The notes: generated by a model from the sequence alone, not told the origin. A stretch of DNA of 64,000 nt from Cyathus striatus (GCA_025738555.1 JAOVFP010000022.1:248001-312000), one strand, 5' to 3'; shown: positions 34,595-47,789, numbered from the stretch's first letter. Program-made: numbers and translations.

Positions 34595-36688
34595 TCATAC
34601 AATAAACACGTACATTTGATTGGCTTCTATTATCCATCTCACAATATATTCGACCAACCTGGAATGGTGTATACCCTCGCCTTGAGAAAATATTCCATAA
34701 ATTGTACTATCATCTAAATCAACTTCATCGTCATCACTAATGATCTCGACTGCATTGGCACTGCGTATGGCTAATTCCGTACAACAGGACCCTTCGTCAC
34801 ATAGTTCAAACAACCAGTTACTCATCATTTTTAACACATTGGTATTATCGTTATCCAACATTGAGAAGATTGCGCGATTATTGTATGGATCAAGTGCATA
34901 TTGAAAGGGCATGAAGAAATCATTTTCGCGTCTTCTCCATTTACGTGCAATGTTAAAATCGGACGATGCATAGACATCGTGAATATCTCTATCAGATGAC
35001 CGAGTTAAATTTAAATCCTTGAATGCTGTAGGACTAAACGAAATGAACAGTATAGCATTTCCAACAACTACTGGGTATTGCCACCAAATATATTGAAATG
35101 TCTTGCGGAGTGCATTGATCATGGTATTACTCCCATATATATTTCCTACACGATCCACCCATTTCTCAGAACTTTGTAGGAGAAAATAAAAGAAATTGAT
35201 GTAGTATTCAAAGTCCACTTCACCACCGCCACGAACCTGAGGTTCAAGTAATTTGTTCTTCGCAATGTGGAACATAGATTGTGACGCAAGGTACCCGCTG
35301 GCGTGAGGGTTAGCTAAATGAAACGGACCAGCCCGTATTTTGTTGGACAAAAAATCAGAAAATGATGCATGGAAAAATGAGAGTTCTTCAGATAGTGACT
35401 TGGACACCTTTATGATGGAGTGAAAATCGGCTAGTATAATTTGAATATCTTTTATGGATATCCCAAAAAATCTGGAGATGAAGTTCATGTTCTCGGTATT
35501 GCCAACAAGTAGAATCATAAGAATCGGAGATATCTCTGCATAGCTAGCTTGTGCTGATCTAAGAATTAACATATACAGGGCATCGATTTCTGCGAATGGA
35601 TTCTCATCTTGAACTGGACAAATATCTAAGACCTTTTCAAGTTGATGCATGGGGTCGGTCCGAAGGTTATCAATATACTTCATGACAGTTGCAGGATAAA
35701 AGAAATGCCCAGATGATTTTCCAATGAGGGCCATAATCTGATGCTCTGTAGGCCACAGAAGACTAGGGGATAGATCATGTGTTGCTTTAATCTCATTAAA
35801 TTTTTCCCTTAGAAAATGCTCTATGTCCTGGTCAGGCTGAAACCGTTCATCCAACTCCAGAACTGCACAATGACATGATATATCCATTCTCCTGAACGTT
35901 GTCCGAATTTCAAGTTCAGGCCGGCTGAAGATCATGAATTTCAATCTGATTCCAGAAGCAGACAAAATCTTTACAATGACTTTCACGATGCAGGACTGGG
36001 TGCTGGGATCCTGACACTCATCTAGACCGTCAATAATTATGCACTGAATGCGCCCACGGTAAGGGTGGTGTTCTTCATAATTTTCCAGCGGGTTAAAGAT
36101 CAACTTCCGCATCTGAAACTCAAGCGATTTCGAAAATACCAATGGATCTTGTTCAATCACCTTCGAAATGAATTGCTTGGTCTCAGGAATATTTATGGCA
36201 ACTTGATACGCCAATGTTGGCACAAGTGGATCCACTGCATTTCTAGCGCTGTGATTTCTTGAGAACGCAAAGAATCCACATAATACGCCTTTCATGTCAT
36301 TTCTTTCGGCTACCGAGCGTGCAATTGCTGATTTACCAGCTCCAGCTGGCCCGAATATCCACTTCACTTTTTGTCTTCGTTATCTTCGGTATTAAGCCAA
36401 TCTATTAGTTCTTGTTGAATTTTTTCTCGAGTGCGTGGATGGCATCTAGGTTGGCTGTATGGCTCGTTCGAGTTGTGGAACGCGCTTGTAGATACGTGGT
36501 TCAGCAGTATTTCAAACCCTGGTCAGTAAACACTATGTAAGCGAGGTGGTCTATTATTCGTTATCCGTACTAGGTTCCACCTCACCGTTATAGAGGCCCC
36601 CATTGTACTGATGCTCGACTTGAACGAGATTATGAATCTTAATATGGCTGCGATGTTTCTTCATTAATGGCCAGAGCAGAAATCCCAT
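34595..36688 (-). CDS. NACHT-domain STAND NTPase, with apparent one-base frameshift
   Basis: Exon 1 is 36688-36586 or longer, the intron is 36585-36519, and the main exon is 36518-34595. The N-terminal part reads GFEILLNHVSTSAFHNS, then CHPRTREKI, the usual lead-in to Agaricomycete NACHT proteins. The main 590-residue frame has Walker A GPAGAGKSAIA, Walker B CIIIDGLDEC, MIFSRPE and, further on, FFHASFSDFLSNK, all typical of this family. No C-terminal WD, ANK or TPR repeats follow. The two parts are out of frame by one base at a run of five A (36367-36371); one more A would restore DKKVKWIFGP. Either the gene is newly broken or the assembly has a homopolymer error. Its role would be ligand sensing or non-self recognition. 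Confidence 0.82.
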
Positions 36689-36823
36689 AAGCCTGGAATT
36701 CGAGAACTTGCATGTCTTGCAGCTTCTTTAAGGGAGAAATCACAAGAGATATCTTGCCCTTGCAAGTGCCCACATCAACAAGAACATCCTGGAACAGAGA
36801 GCAATTGTTGCTTTGAGTTGGAA

Positions 36824-37060
36824 TTATCTTGGAATCTTCTTGAAGTTAGACGCAATATAGATCGCTAGAGTTGCCTTAAGTCCAAATAATTGTCCTTTAT
36901 TAGTATAATTGTTTCGGTGGTCCGTTGATACAGCTTGATCGGCAGGTATATGTGTCGTGTGTAGTTTGCGAGTTTCTTCTATGCTGGTGAGTGCGAGAAT
37001 ATCTGTCGAATTAAGCTGGTTGGTCTCGGTGTAGGGACTATTTGAAGCTTTCATATCCAT
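36824..37060 (-). CDS. Possible N-terminal exon of the NACHT gene
   Basis: An open frame starts MDMKASNSPYTETNQL and ends GLKATLAIYIASNFKKI. In many Agaricomycete NACHT proteins the N-terminal region holds a similar GLKxxL helix segment after a Ser/Thr-rich start, so this may be exon 1. I could not place a clean splice between it and the exon at 36688, and the intervening frames look degraded. Confidence 0.35.
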   Translation of the reverse strand: MDMKASNSPYTETNQLNSTDILALTSIEETRKLHTTHIPADQAVSTDHRNNYTNKGQLFGLKATLAIYIASNFKKIPR

Positions 37061-38111
37061 TATTGCTTAAAAAGAGCTGTAGTTTACACTAGAGGAATGA
37101 AGCAAAAGAACGGGTATATTATGCAGGAGAGCGAGGGGAGTGAACGCGTCGCAGGCGCGTAAGGAACGTCAGTTTCAAAATCCCCGAATTTTACCGGACC
37201 GTCTATCGACGAGATACCTCCACGCCAGTCATGTGACGTTAGCGTGAGATCGTCGATAGGCGGGACGGCTTCCGGACCGGACCGGACTAGCTGTGCCTCG
37301 TCTGTTCTTGCTACACCATTCAAGCTCAGCGCTCAAGCCCGGTCTCTCCTCTTCCTTCCTTACCCTAATAACCCCTTCAACAAGATGTTGGAGACTGGAT
37401 TACAGAGATACCATAATTTCAAACTGCGCAATGCGGAGCTGTGAAAGACATTGGCTACCTTGTGCCTATCGCCCGGATGCAGAGTCATTCACTGTGATGA
37501 ATTCCACAAACTCTGCAGCAAGCAACACGATCTACCATGCCAGTTCTCGATAATTGAGCACATGTATGATTACTATGCGATTATAGAAGTGGGAGTCGTG
37601 GAGGAGGGTAAGAGTGATGCGCTGGCTGGGTAGATCATGGTGAGTTATGCGGCGCTCTTTCTCTTCATAGTCATTTCCCCATTTCCGTCCACTACCATCG
37701 TTCGCACTGCCGTTCTCTCTTTCCATACCTCTTCCTCCTGATATCCGTAAGCTCTGTGTCCCAGAGCATATACGATCTCCTCTCTTCTTCCTTTCGTCCT
37801 TCTGCGAGTTGCTTTCAATTTCCTTTCCCATTCAATAACATGGCTGGTTCTTCTATCCCCATTCTCTATCGTACTCAGACGTAGCAAAGGATTCATGAAA
37901 CCTCATGTACCAACGTCATCGTGTATCTATTAATTACTTTATATTAGGCTGGAGATAACTGAACCGCAAGTACCCATCAGCAGTTGCGGTACCAAACGTT
38001 TTACATTACATTCATGACATGCTTTTAAACGCCTTCCAAGTGCCGATAGCGCACAGGATCGTACGCAATAATCTAGTCTTAATCGTAATGAAGAATGCTT
38101 ATAACCCATCC
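37061..38111. other. Intergenic DNA
   Basis: Short open frames occur on both strands (for example 37451-37633, LPCQFSIIEHMYDYY in one frame), but none is supported by a domain or gene structure. Confidence 0.4.
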
Positions 38112-38957
38112 CTACACAGCGTTCCCCATCTTCTCGTTACTACCATGCGCCCGTGAAGCGGCTTCCGAATGATCATCGGGATTTCCGTTCTGAGGTGGTG
38201 CTGCTGGGGGTGGAATCTGGGCAACGGAAGGGCTCGAAGGCTGGAACCAAAACACGGGATACCGACGCTGGATGTTGTTCACCAGAAGTGCAACGCCGAG
38301 AGCTAGTGCCGATGTGAGAAGAACAACAGGTAGGTAGTACCATCCCATATCTCTAATGTCTGCATTGACCGCTGCCAGCAACGCTGTAGCTCCTACAAGA
38401 ATATACGAAGTTATTCAGTATAATTATGAGACTTAAGCTTAGGCAACAACGTACCGGCAGGAGGGTGAGTGGTATCAGTAATTTGCATCAACACAACGGA
38501 GCTAGCACACGATAGCGATCCTGCGAGCCATTCGAGCTGTTGAAAACGCTCTTCTGTGGGAAGAAGGTGGAACAACTTCGTTATGCATACGCCAATCAAT
38601 GCGCCGATAAAGTGCCCCCGAATAGTGCACGAGGTTGGGCGAGAGGCGCATCTACTGCTCCATATACGAGGACTGCTGTAGCTCCCTGAATGAAAAAAGG
38701 AAATCAGAACTCTTACTTCGAGTTAGAATATTTCAAAGTCGTACATAGCTGGCAACAATCGACGGAACTCCTCTTCTAATAAAATACTGCGCTTGTCCAA
38801 AAACGGCTTGTATAACCGAAATTCCACAAAACGCGCCAATGAAAGACCAAAACCACACGATATAGTTGGGCCTTTTCGGGGGTGGCGAAGGCCTGTAACC
38901 TAACCAACGGCTTATCCACAAGGGTAACCTTAAAAGTCGATTTTGGGAAGGCATCAT
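38112..38957 (-). CDS. HPP-family integral membrane protein, copy 1, apparent frameshift
   Basis: There are three exons: 38957-38745, 38685-38455 and 38392-38112. They match the exon pattern of the fused gene at 39975-41576. The family signature THPPAG is at the end of exon 2, with four to five hydrophobic helices (for example WFWSFIGAFCGISVIQAVFG and YYLPVVLLTSALALGVAL). HPP proteins are transporter-like; plant and cyanobacterial members are linked to nitrite transport into plastids or cells. Exon 2 is 231 instead of 232 bases: five G remain where the other copies have GGGGGG or an equivalent six bases (38615-38619), shifting the frame between LF and GGHFIGA. This is either a recent loss of function or an assembly error at a homopolymer. 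Confidence 0.82.
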
Positions 38958-39974
38958 GATGTTGGAGGACGTTCAGCTATGTACTGATCGATGCGGGTGT
39001 AATAAACGGGATTTTGATGGTTGGTTGGCGTTTGTCCCTCGTGAATCGCGTCGCTTATAAAGCGGCCTAGGGCGGTCTGATCGCGACTCGTTCTGAATTT
39101 AGTCTCGGAATTCGCTAAACATAGCTTCGGATTTTCATTTTCGGCGCAACCCGGCGGCTTCCACAGCTAGTCGCTACATGTGCTAAATATGTTCTGATCT
39201 AATTCTCATCCGTCTCCAATGAAGAAGGGAGCGCGATATCGGACCTGATCGGACACGTTTTAAAGGACTGTTCAAGCAGAAGCAAGTAATCTCAAATTTC
39301 ATTTAAGCGAGTTCAAATGAGCATAAGTATTCTTTTGTCGCCTCTCTCTGACTACAGCTGTAAGGAAATGAAAGGTGGTTGTAATTACGGTGAAGTTGTT
39401 CTTGCATTCAAATCTTATTGATGAAAGAGCATTACAAGTTTAGATTTCCAGGACTAGTAGGCGCCAAAGGACGGAGTGTGCGATGTGAGAACTACATATG
39501 CCATTAACCGGGACTCAGATAAGTTTGTATGTGTAGGCCGAATGTAATTAATGTGATTAGTGAAATCGAGTACCCTGGGCTAACATGTGATATGTACGTG
39601 TATTACTATATGTACTCCGCTGACTTGGTGGGCGTGGAACTATCGAAGCATGACTCCAACAATAGACGCTATTGCGACGGTATCGCATGTAGGAAGCAGT
39701 TCGATTCAATACGTTGATCTCTGAGATACAACTGGAATGGTAAGTCAAATATAAATAGTATCCAAACTTATAATGTATAGTTCACAACCTTAAGCTTGAC
39801 ATACTAGCATAGCGCCGATTAACCACATAAACTTGGCCATTGAGCTATTCAAAATTCTATAGGTAGCAGACTTAGATTGTACTCAGCCTACATATATAGC
39901 GACTTACAACTTGTATATATTTTTATCAGCGAAATGAAAAACACAGTCTTCTCCAGATTGTAACATTTACCTCA
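38958..39974. other. Intergenic DNA between HPP genes
   Basis: The upstream region of HPP copy 1 and the downstream region of the next HPP gene. No further gene was recognised. Confidence 0.5.
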
Positions 39975-41576
39975 CTATACAACATTCTCTGTCTTTTTAA
40001 AGTTATCATTCACCCTTAAAGCCGGCGCTGCTAAAGATTCAATAAGTTCATCATTCTGAGGCAGTGTTGCGTGCAGAGGTTGGGAAACTGAAGGGATGTC
40101 AGCCTGGAACCAATACACCGGATATCGACGCTGGATATTGTCCAATATAAGGGCAACGACAAGAGCAAGCGTAGATGTAAGAAGGACAACAGGAAGGTAG
40201 TACCATCCCATATCTCGAATATCTTCATTAAACGCCGCTAACAATGTTGTAGCACCTAGACACGTATCCGAAAATGATCAGTATCATTATGGGATTCTAA
40301 TGACAACGTACCAGCAGGGGGGTGAGTTGTTTCGGTAATTTCCATAAGTACAATAGAACTAGCACACGATAGCGTTCCTGCGAGCCATGTGAGCTGTTGA
40401 AACCGCTCCTCTGTGGGAAGGAGATGCAATAGCTTCGTTATGCATACGCCAATCAATGCGCCGATAAAATGCCCCCCCAATAGTGCACGAGGTTGAGCGA
40501 GTGGCGAATCTACCTCTCCGTATATGAGGATTGCTGTAGCTCCCTGAGTAATAAAGAGAAATCAGAAAAAATTCCGAGTCGGAAGATTCAATTAAATATA
40601 AAAAGTCGTACATAGCTAGCAATGATCGATGGAGCTCCTCTGCTAATAAAGTAGGGTGCTTGTCCAAACACAGCCTGTATAACCGCAACTCCACAAAATA
40701 CGCCAATGTAAGACCAAAAACACATGATATAGGTGGGTTTCTTCGGGAGTGGTGAAGGCCTGTAGCCTAACCAATGGCTTACACGTAACGGTAACCTTGA
40801 AAGCCGATTTTGTGGAGGCATTTTGACGGTTGAATATTCAGACTGAGTACTGGCAGGACTCGAACGCCTGAACCAAAACACGGGATACAGACGCTGGATG
40901 TTGTTCACGATAAGTGCAACGCCGAGAGCTAGTGCCGATGTAAGAAGAACAACAGGTAGGTAGTACCATCCCATATCTCTAATGTCTGCATTGACCGTTG
41001 GTAACAACGCTGTAGAACCTACAGTCATATGAAGATAGTCAATATAATTACGAGACTTAAGCTTAGGCATCGTACCAGCAGGAGGGTGGGTTGTATAAGT
41101 AATTTGCATCAGCACAACAGAGCTAGCACAGGATAACGATCCTGAGAGCCATGCGAGCTGTTGAAACCGCTCCTCTGTGGGAAGGAGGTGGAACAGCTTC
41201 GTTATGCATACCCCGACCAATGCACCAATGAAGTGCCCTCCGAATAATGCACGAGGTTGAGAAAATGGCGCATCTACCGCTCCAAATATGAGGACTGCTG
41301 TAGCTCCCTGGCAGCGATATAACGTGGAAATCAGAAATAATTCCTCAAAGTTAAATATTTGCATACATAGCTGGCAATTATCGGTGGAACTCCTCTTCTA
41401 ATAAAGTATTGCGCCTGTCCAAAAACTGCGTGTATGACTAAAATCCCACAAAACGCGCCAATGAAAGACCAGAACCACACAATGTAGTTTGGTCTCTTCG
41501 GGGGTGGTGAAGGGCGGTAGCCCAACCAACGGCTTATCCATAACGGCAACCTTGAAAGTTGATTTTGTGGAGGCAT
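39975..41576 (-). CDS. Tandem HPP-HPP fusion membrane protein
   Basis: The exons are 41576-41367, 41307-41076, 41018-40612, 40543-40312 and 40255-39975, giving 453 residues with every junction in frame. The first HPP unit starts MPPQNQLSRLPLWISRWLGY and contains THPPAG. Its last exon has no stop and runs straight into the start of the second unit (ATG at 40821, MPPQNRLSRLPLRVSHWLGY). The second unit has its own THPPAG and ends ...KKTENVV. The join replaces the usual C-terminal tail by SEYSTVK, which matches the 5' leader in front of the first unit (VEYSISK), as expected from unequal crossing-over. Each unit has about five hydrophobic helices. An alternative is that the second unit is still transcribed separately from a promoter inside the first. 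Confidence 0.85.
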
Positions 41577-42156
41577 TTTTGAGATTGAATATTCAACCTG
41601 AGAACTGATGAAGGTGACTGTAGTGAAAGGAACTTTAGGCTGGTGAACAGCATCGTTGTTTCGTAGCTTATGAAGAACTCTCTGACTGACTCCAATATTC
41701 AATAGTGTATTGAAATAATAGCACTGAGTTTGTGTTTTCGGCGTTCTCGGTTGTTTCCGATTTAAATATGATATGTCAGCCTCACTCAGTGAACAATTCA
41801 TTGGGCGCGATGGGAGCGGCCGACAGTTACATCATGCTACGCAGAATCAGCTTCAATGAGAAAATTCTGCAGATAGCCTACTTATGTGTTCCTAAAATTT
41901 CCGTTAACAAGGGATAGTCTTCCTGAGTTACCTGCTTCTATTAATTCTCAAGTTGGTGGAACTTGATATAAGCTCGCTAGAGTGCACCTATACACATCAG
42001 CTTTATATCAATCTAGTACCAAGGCAGTTAAGTATTATGAGCGTGTTTGATTCGCATTCCGCACAGAAGACATCCGAGATGGAATAATTAACTATTTTAT
42101 CATGATTATAAAGGGTGAGCTTCATGGCAGAACTTGGGAAGGGTTTTATAGTTATT
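41577..42156. other. Upstream region of HPP fusion gene
   Basis: No gene was supported. The leader just before 41576 is the source-like sequence for the fusion joint described for the HPP-HPP gene. Confidence 0.45.
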
Positions 42157-42245
42157 ATTATAGCGGTCAAAACGCACGTTTAATACGGTGCGCAAACATT
42201 TGGGAAGTAATGCACAATTTTTGAGACAGTTGAAATTTTATGTTC
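42157..42245 (+). repeat. Dispersed repeat end (GGTCAAAACGCACGTTTAA)
   Basis: This is a diverged copy of the terminal sequence of the 19.4-kb transposon: TATAGCGGTCAAAACGCACG, then GCGCAAACATTTGGGAAG. The last string also occurs in the copy at 2.3 kb. It keeps CpG where the AT-rich copies have TG or CA. Confidence 0.6.
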
Positions 42246-45085
42246 TGTTCAGGTAAATTAGGCATGCACTTATAAAGCGAGCAATAGCGCACGCAACAAT
42301 GATTCATGTACACTTCTAATAAGAAACACGAAAAATACTATAATTAGTACCTATCAACGATAATAGTGTCCGATTGCTCTATCAAAAATGGTGAGCACCA
42401 CTAGTAAGTTGTGGTATCGAAAGTCAAAACCTAAACAGCAATAGAAAGCGACGCAGAAGAAACGATGGTGGGGAGCCATAACTATACATCATGAAAAATG
42501 ATTTACATTCTTCCTCAAAAGCTACTTTTTGCCCCAGCGTCCCCGTTCCCAATGCTATCGTCCTCCTCTAGCCAACCAAGCATGTATCAAGCATCACATA
42601 AGTCGACGTTACGCAACCATAGGTTTTCGCTAGGATACTATTGTTAGACCAAGCTTGTTATTGATGAGGTATCGACATACCAAAGATATATGGTGGTGCA
42701 CTTTGAAGTGCCTCTGACACCTCCCTCACTATCAAAGATAGTACAGCCAGAGAGAGCACGGTCGGGAGGCGCTGTGAATGTGTCGGAGCTTCGCCAACGA
42801 CGCTTCTATAACTCTTGAGAAGAGTACGTTGAGCAACAAGCTCAATCTACGGCGTTATATATCCTTCGTCTTCTAAAAGGGACGGACATCTTGACAAAAA
42901 ATAGGTACTTACACGAAGGAGAAAGTAGAGAAAAAGAGGTACTCAACGATCACAAACTGTACCCGGACCCAGACCCCACTACCGACTTTCGCCTTAACAC
43001 TCCCAGCAAGACAATCCGTCGTCTTACACACCTCTTGGTTGTGTTGGGGGACCGCTTGCCTACAGCGTTAATGGGACATGCCTGAGGCTACGGTGGAGTA
43101 AGCTAAGGTTGCTGGTTGGCGACACGCAGCCAATGCATTGTACGCGGGAGGTGCAAATGAACTGTATTGAATCGTTGAGATACTATTCTCAGAATCAGAG
43201 CGATAGAACTTACATATTACAATTTGGGTCCGCACGATTGAAAGAAAGGCTTGAGGCGGACGACAAGATAGCTAAGGGGTGGGCTGGCTCTACAGGACTG
43301 GAGAGGATGGAGTAAGGATTGAGTTCGACTACTTAAGTCGGAGTCCTGTCCTGGAACAAGGAATGTGTGACAGTCACACTGTCGCTGACGGTATAATCAC
43401 GTGAAATAAGCTAGCATTGTTTGGTAATGCTTGCCAATGTCAGCGCGTTGAATCCATCATGTCTTTTGAATCTCTCCTTTGGTTCAACTCCTCGTCTCTT
43501 CTCGTTCACTTTAAGGGGTTGAAACTCTTGTAGCTTCTTCAATATACTACGTTATATTCCATGCGTTGTGTCACTCTAGACCTCAAAGAATAAACCTGAC
43601 ATGTGAAAGGTACGATGAAGAAGCTCATGAACGTCGATGCACATTGCATGTCTCGCGCCCTGTTATGAATTTACCCCTATATTCACTGGTTCTCTGGTTT
43701 ACTTTCACAACTTAAACACGTGTAAGATAGGAACTCGCGCACATGGTGGGCAGGGCAGGATGAGGGAGTGCTGTGTTGATAGGTCTGTTACATTATGATG
43801 TACATTCCGCAATCGTTATTCCCATTTACAGCCAGACTGTATATATGTCAACACCCTCTAGGCTTCATCCAATTTGCGAGTGACTCCCCAAGGCCTTACC
43901 TTCCGCATTTGAGCCTCTCAAACCTGGCAAACCCATACATTTCTGCCCTTGCACTTCACCACTGTCTGTTACCCCCAGCATTACAGCCAGCCGCATTGTC
44001 GCCTATGCTGTCTGTACTGGTCCACTGGCATGTTCTCACCGATATTTACCCAAGCTTATTTCCAGTGCAACGTCGCCCTCTGCCAGTGTCATTTCGAAGC
44101 CCGCGCAAGGTTCGACAATCGCGTGCGGGACGGCGGGACAGGGACTGCATTTTGTATCGATTCCTATTCTTTGGTTTCGCCTCGGGGATGTTGGAGATGC
44201 ATAGGTTTGTAGCTGATCATGAGGCTTGGTGTATTAGGTGTGTCTTGCAGGTTGCTTGGTAGTTTTGAGGGGTAATACGAGCGGACAAGCTTTGGAGGTG
44301 GTGACAGTGAGTGAAGGTAAGGTTATATTACGTGCTTAGGGTCGATATGTAAACTAGTGTAGAACCCACGTTGTAGTTGTACGCACCTTCTCGGAATAAA
44401 TGATATTTTTATTTTATGAACATAATCACACCTGTAAGCTGTCTCTTAATAAGAATCGGAGCATTGGCCTTGCAAGTCTTGAAAATTTTGCGCTGGACTT
44501 AAAGCCGACGATGTTCGTTAAGGGGCCAGATGAGGCGATGCATTTTCTTCGGGCCAAAGAGTCTATCCGAGTCCAGCTTTTCTCTTTTCGAGGAGACTCT
44601 TCCGCCACTCCTTTTCAATCGTCATTCCCATTTCGAGTTTGGCTCTTATCTTCGTACTACATACCAACATCTCTCCATTGGTAGTTATAGGGAACATTTT
44701 CGATCGGTGGCCTTGAGCAGAATGGCGAAAATGGATAGGCGTGATTATCGATAACATGGATTATATAAATTTGATGTGTTATCCTGTCGAAATATATTAC
44801 TAACCAAATGTCTTCATGGTCATCATTCTATGCCGCCTCCACATATGCTTTAGGATATGTTACTATACTTATTATGTATTTCACTGACAATGTACTGCTG
44901 TTTGTTTTATGTATTTAAGTAGTCTACAATGTACTGTATCTACTTATCTATTTGCCTCTTGCTTCCCCTCCTGTGTGTTATGAGGTCAAATGTAACTTCG
45001 TTGTTGTCGATACGTCGTTTATTTCAACATATCCGACAAACATTTAATCAGATATCTTAAGTTTACACATACTGGCTTTCTACTC
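42246..45085. other. Intergenic DNA without supported genes
   Basis: Open frames at 42891-43085, 43109-43315, 43795-44262 and 44400-44684 have no recognisable domain, start context or intron structure. I cannot decide whether any is real. The frame at 43109-43315 (MLVGDTQPMHCTREVQMNC...) has the most natural composition. Confidence 0.35.
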
Positions 45086-46217
45086 TCAGAGCTTTGTTTG
45101 GAACCACTCAACAGCGGCCTTAAAGGCGCCTTCTTTCCCCGCCTTGACCTTAGGATCACTCATGTCACCACGTACAGCAAAACCATGCTGGCATCCCTCC
45201 CAGTACTCCCTCCTATACCCAGGTTCGAACGAGGCCAAAATCTTATCTGCCATTTCTTGCGCAGAATGAGGAAATTGTTCGTCAATGGTGCAGGTATTCA
45301 GTAAAAGGGGTGCCTTTGATGTATCTTTGTATTTCTGAATGATATTATTGTTATCATCTGCTAGAACTAAATTGCAAATGATACTTTACCTCGAGGTCAT
45401 CTGGAGCTTTGAGAAATGAGGGGTGAGCGCAAACAGCTACAGATATGTCATTTTTGAAAGCGAAGTCAAACACAAATCTCCCTTGATATTAGTCAAATTA
45501 GTGCCTCAGTTCGAACACCTGATGAATTATAGTTACCTCCGTAGCAATATCCAGTAGCCCCAATGGTGATACCCTGGGACTTCAACTCGGAGACGACGAC
45601 TTCAAGTGGTCCTCGAGATTTCTCAACTCCATGATTTTTTAACCAACCCATGAGATCAAAATCACTCTGCATACATAAATTCTCAGTTTCTGTTTCCTGT
45701 CAGAATATGTTAAGACGTACCCCAGGATTCAAAGCATCAGCGGGAACGGGATCACCATCGAAATAGTCTGGAATGATGGTCTAGGAAGAGATTTTTGAGT
45801 CTAAGCTCACCAGCCTATTAACGTAATTTCAATAGATACCTTAAAGCCGTTCTGAGCGAAGTCATCCGCCAATAGCTGGAAATCGATGTTAGGCCTGTAA
45901 ACCTATATAGTAACAATAAAAATACTACCTGAGCGTTTATAAACTGTGCTCCAAAGAGATCCGAAATGTACAGCACAACCTTGTCTTTGGGATAGTCAAC
46001 TGAAGGTGTGGTGACGTAGCAGTTGATACCACCGATTGTCTCCCATTTTCCTATTTCGTTATCACTTTAGTTCGTAAGGTGTACATACTGTTCGTAAAAT
46101 GAACCTTTTGGAGTGCCTTCATGAGTGACACCTGTACATTAGACCGGTTCAACGGTGTCTTCGATATCGTCAAGAGTGACTACACTCACCCTTGATACAG
46201 TCTTTGCAGAAGCTCAT
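45086..46217 (-). CDS. Dienelactone hydrolase family protein
   Basis: There are eight exons: 46217-46190, 46131-46105, 46050-45929, 45875-45840, 45780-45721, 45666-45537, 45481-45390 and 45334-45086, giving 247 residues, the usual length for the family. All introns are GT-AG and short. The alpha/beta-hydrolase nucleophile is Cys in GATGYCYGG. The other triad members are probably Asp in NTCTIDEQFP and His in GCQHGFAVRGD. The N-terminus MSFCKDCIKGVTHEGTPKG is typical of fungal members. These enzymes open lactone rings in aromatic degradation (dienelactone to maleylacetate), but many fungal members have unknown substrates. A last-exon relic lies at 11.8 kb and a shorter one at 53.6 kb. Confidence 0.92.
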
Positions 46218-47789
46218 TTCGAGGTGTCTTATAGTTGAAAGATGAAAGATAAAACAAACAATGGTTATTGCAACACTTAGAAGACGTATGAGTCCATTTT
46301 ATAATGAGACACCATCGTTGGTGTCCTAGAATGGGCATTAAATCGCTATTTGAAACATCTCTAACGTGAGCAACTGGGAAAGCCGGTAGAGCGGATTGCT
46401 CAGGAAGGGGAATTTCTGATTAATCCAGATCATTATCCTATCTAATGTTGCCGTAAATATTCTTTACGTCCAGAGTTAAAAATAGGATGTGTTGATGAAT
46501 GCGACATATTAACAAGCCTACATCAATCTATTGGTAAAGTGAAGCAAAATCTCTTGTAGTGAAGCCTCTAAATTACTTTCGACATACTGAAGACAGTTTC
46601 AAATTTAAATCCATAGGTATACCATATCGTTCGAGATACGTTCGTTGGTTCTTGGTATAACGTGTTAGCAATTTACCTAAGCACCAGGGTTTAGTAAAGG
46701 TACCGATGGATCCAAGTACCATTGTCAGCAAATCAATCATAGTTTGCTATTGCGCCCATCCCTCCCCATTAGTCGTGTTGTGTAGACCTCGCGATTGTAG
46801 GCTTAAATAGATCATTTCGGATACAGACCCGTAACCGTTGCAACCGTTTTGCATATATGGAGAACCCACCCATACACGAAGGCATGGTTACGCTATATCA
46901 GATAGTAATACTATCTTACTTATCATCGAAGATAGCCGGCACATGCTATGCGTGGCTCTGTACATGATCTCGATTCTCGATTTCTGCTTGTAGCAGACTC
47001 AATTATACTGCAGTAACCGAGTGCTCAAATGCAAACTTGGCGATACAACGTGGCAATGTACAATGACTACGCATTGTATGCCAAACCATTAGTTCCGACG
47101 ACTTCCTATAATACCGCAGTCACGGTAGAGCAATGGTGCCATTTCTATTAGGTCGAAAATAGCATATGGCGATTCAAATGCTGTATTAGCTTAGCGGACC
47201 CGGGACCTGAATGAAGGCCAAAGTTTGAACGTTGCTGAATGTTGAGGGTTGCGGTAAGACCCCCGAGCCCAACCCAAGCCCTAAACCCACGCCCGCCACG
47301 GGTCAGAATACATTACTACAAAAAGAAATAGGGCCGGCAAGCGGCAGGGCCCACTACCTAAGTAGATTAAGAATGAGGTCGACTTACCAATCGTGACGAT
47401 ATCGAAGTCGAATCTTGGGGAGTGAAGGAGCGGACGGATGCCGCCGGAGAGAGTGACCATTTTGCATGAGAAGGGACCGTTTTTGCTCCATTGCCAACAC
47501 TCGTACATCAACTCGAATGTTGCAATAACACAACAGGAACACAATAAAATATATCATGCTGAACCAAGATCGTTTCTACTATCTCTCTCTAATTTTATTC
47601 TTTCTATTCATTAGTATGCGTTATGTTTCATAATTTACTGTTTCATAATTTACCTCTTTTCTTCAAATATCTATGATCTCAACATTTTTCCATATTGACA
47701 ACTTTGATTTGTTTGTTTAGGTGCCACAGCACCATGACCTTTACATTATTAATATCTAGATGCTTACTGTAGAGATAAATGGATCGGCA
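46218..47789. other. Intergenic DNA
   Basis: A minus-strand piece at 47390-47544 (MYECWQWSKNGPFSCKM, then GGIRPLLHSPRFDFDIVTI, ending at GTAAGT) could be a lone exon, but no partner exon was found. Confidence 0.4.

Noticed and set aside
46380..46430. tRNA-like string AGCCGGTAGAGCGGATTG
   Set aside because: No matching T-arm or acceptor stem follows.
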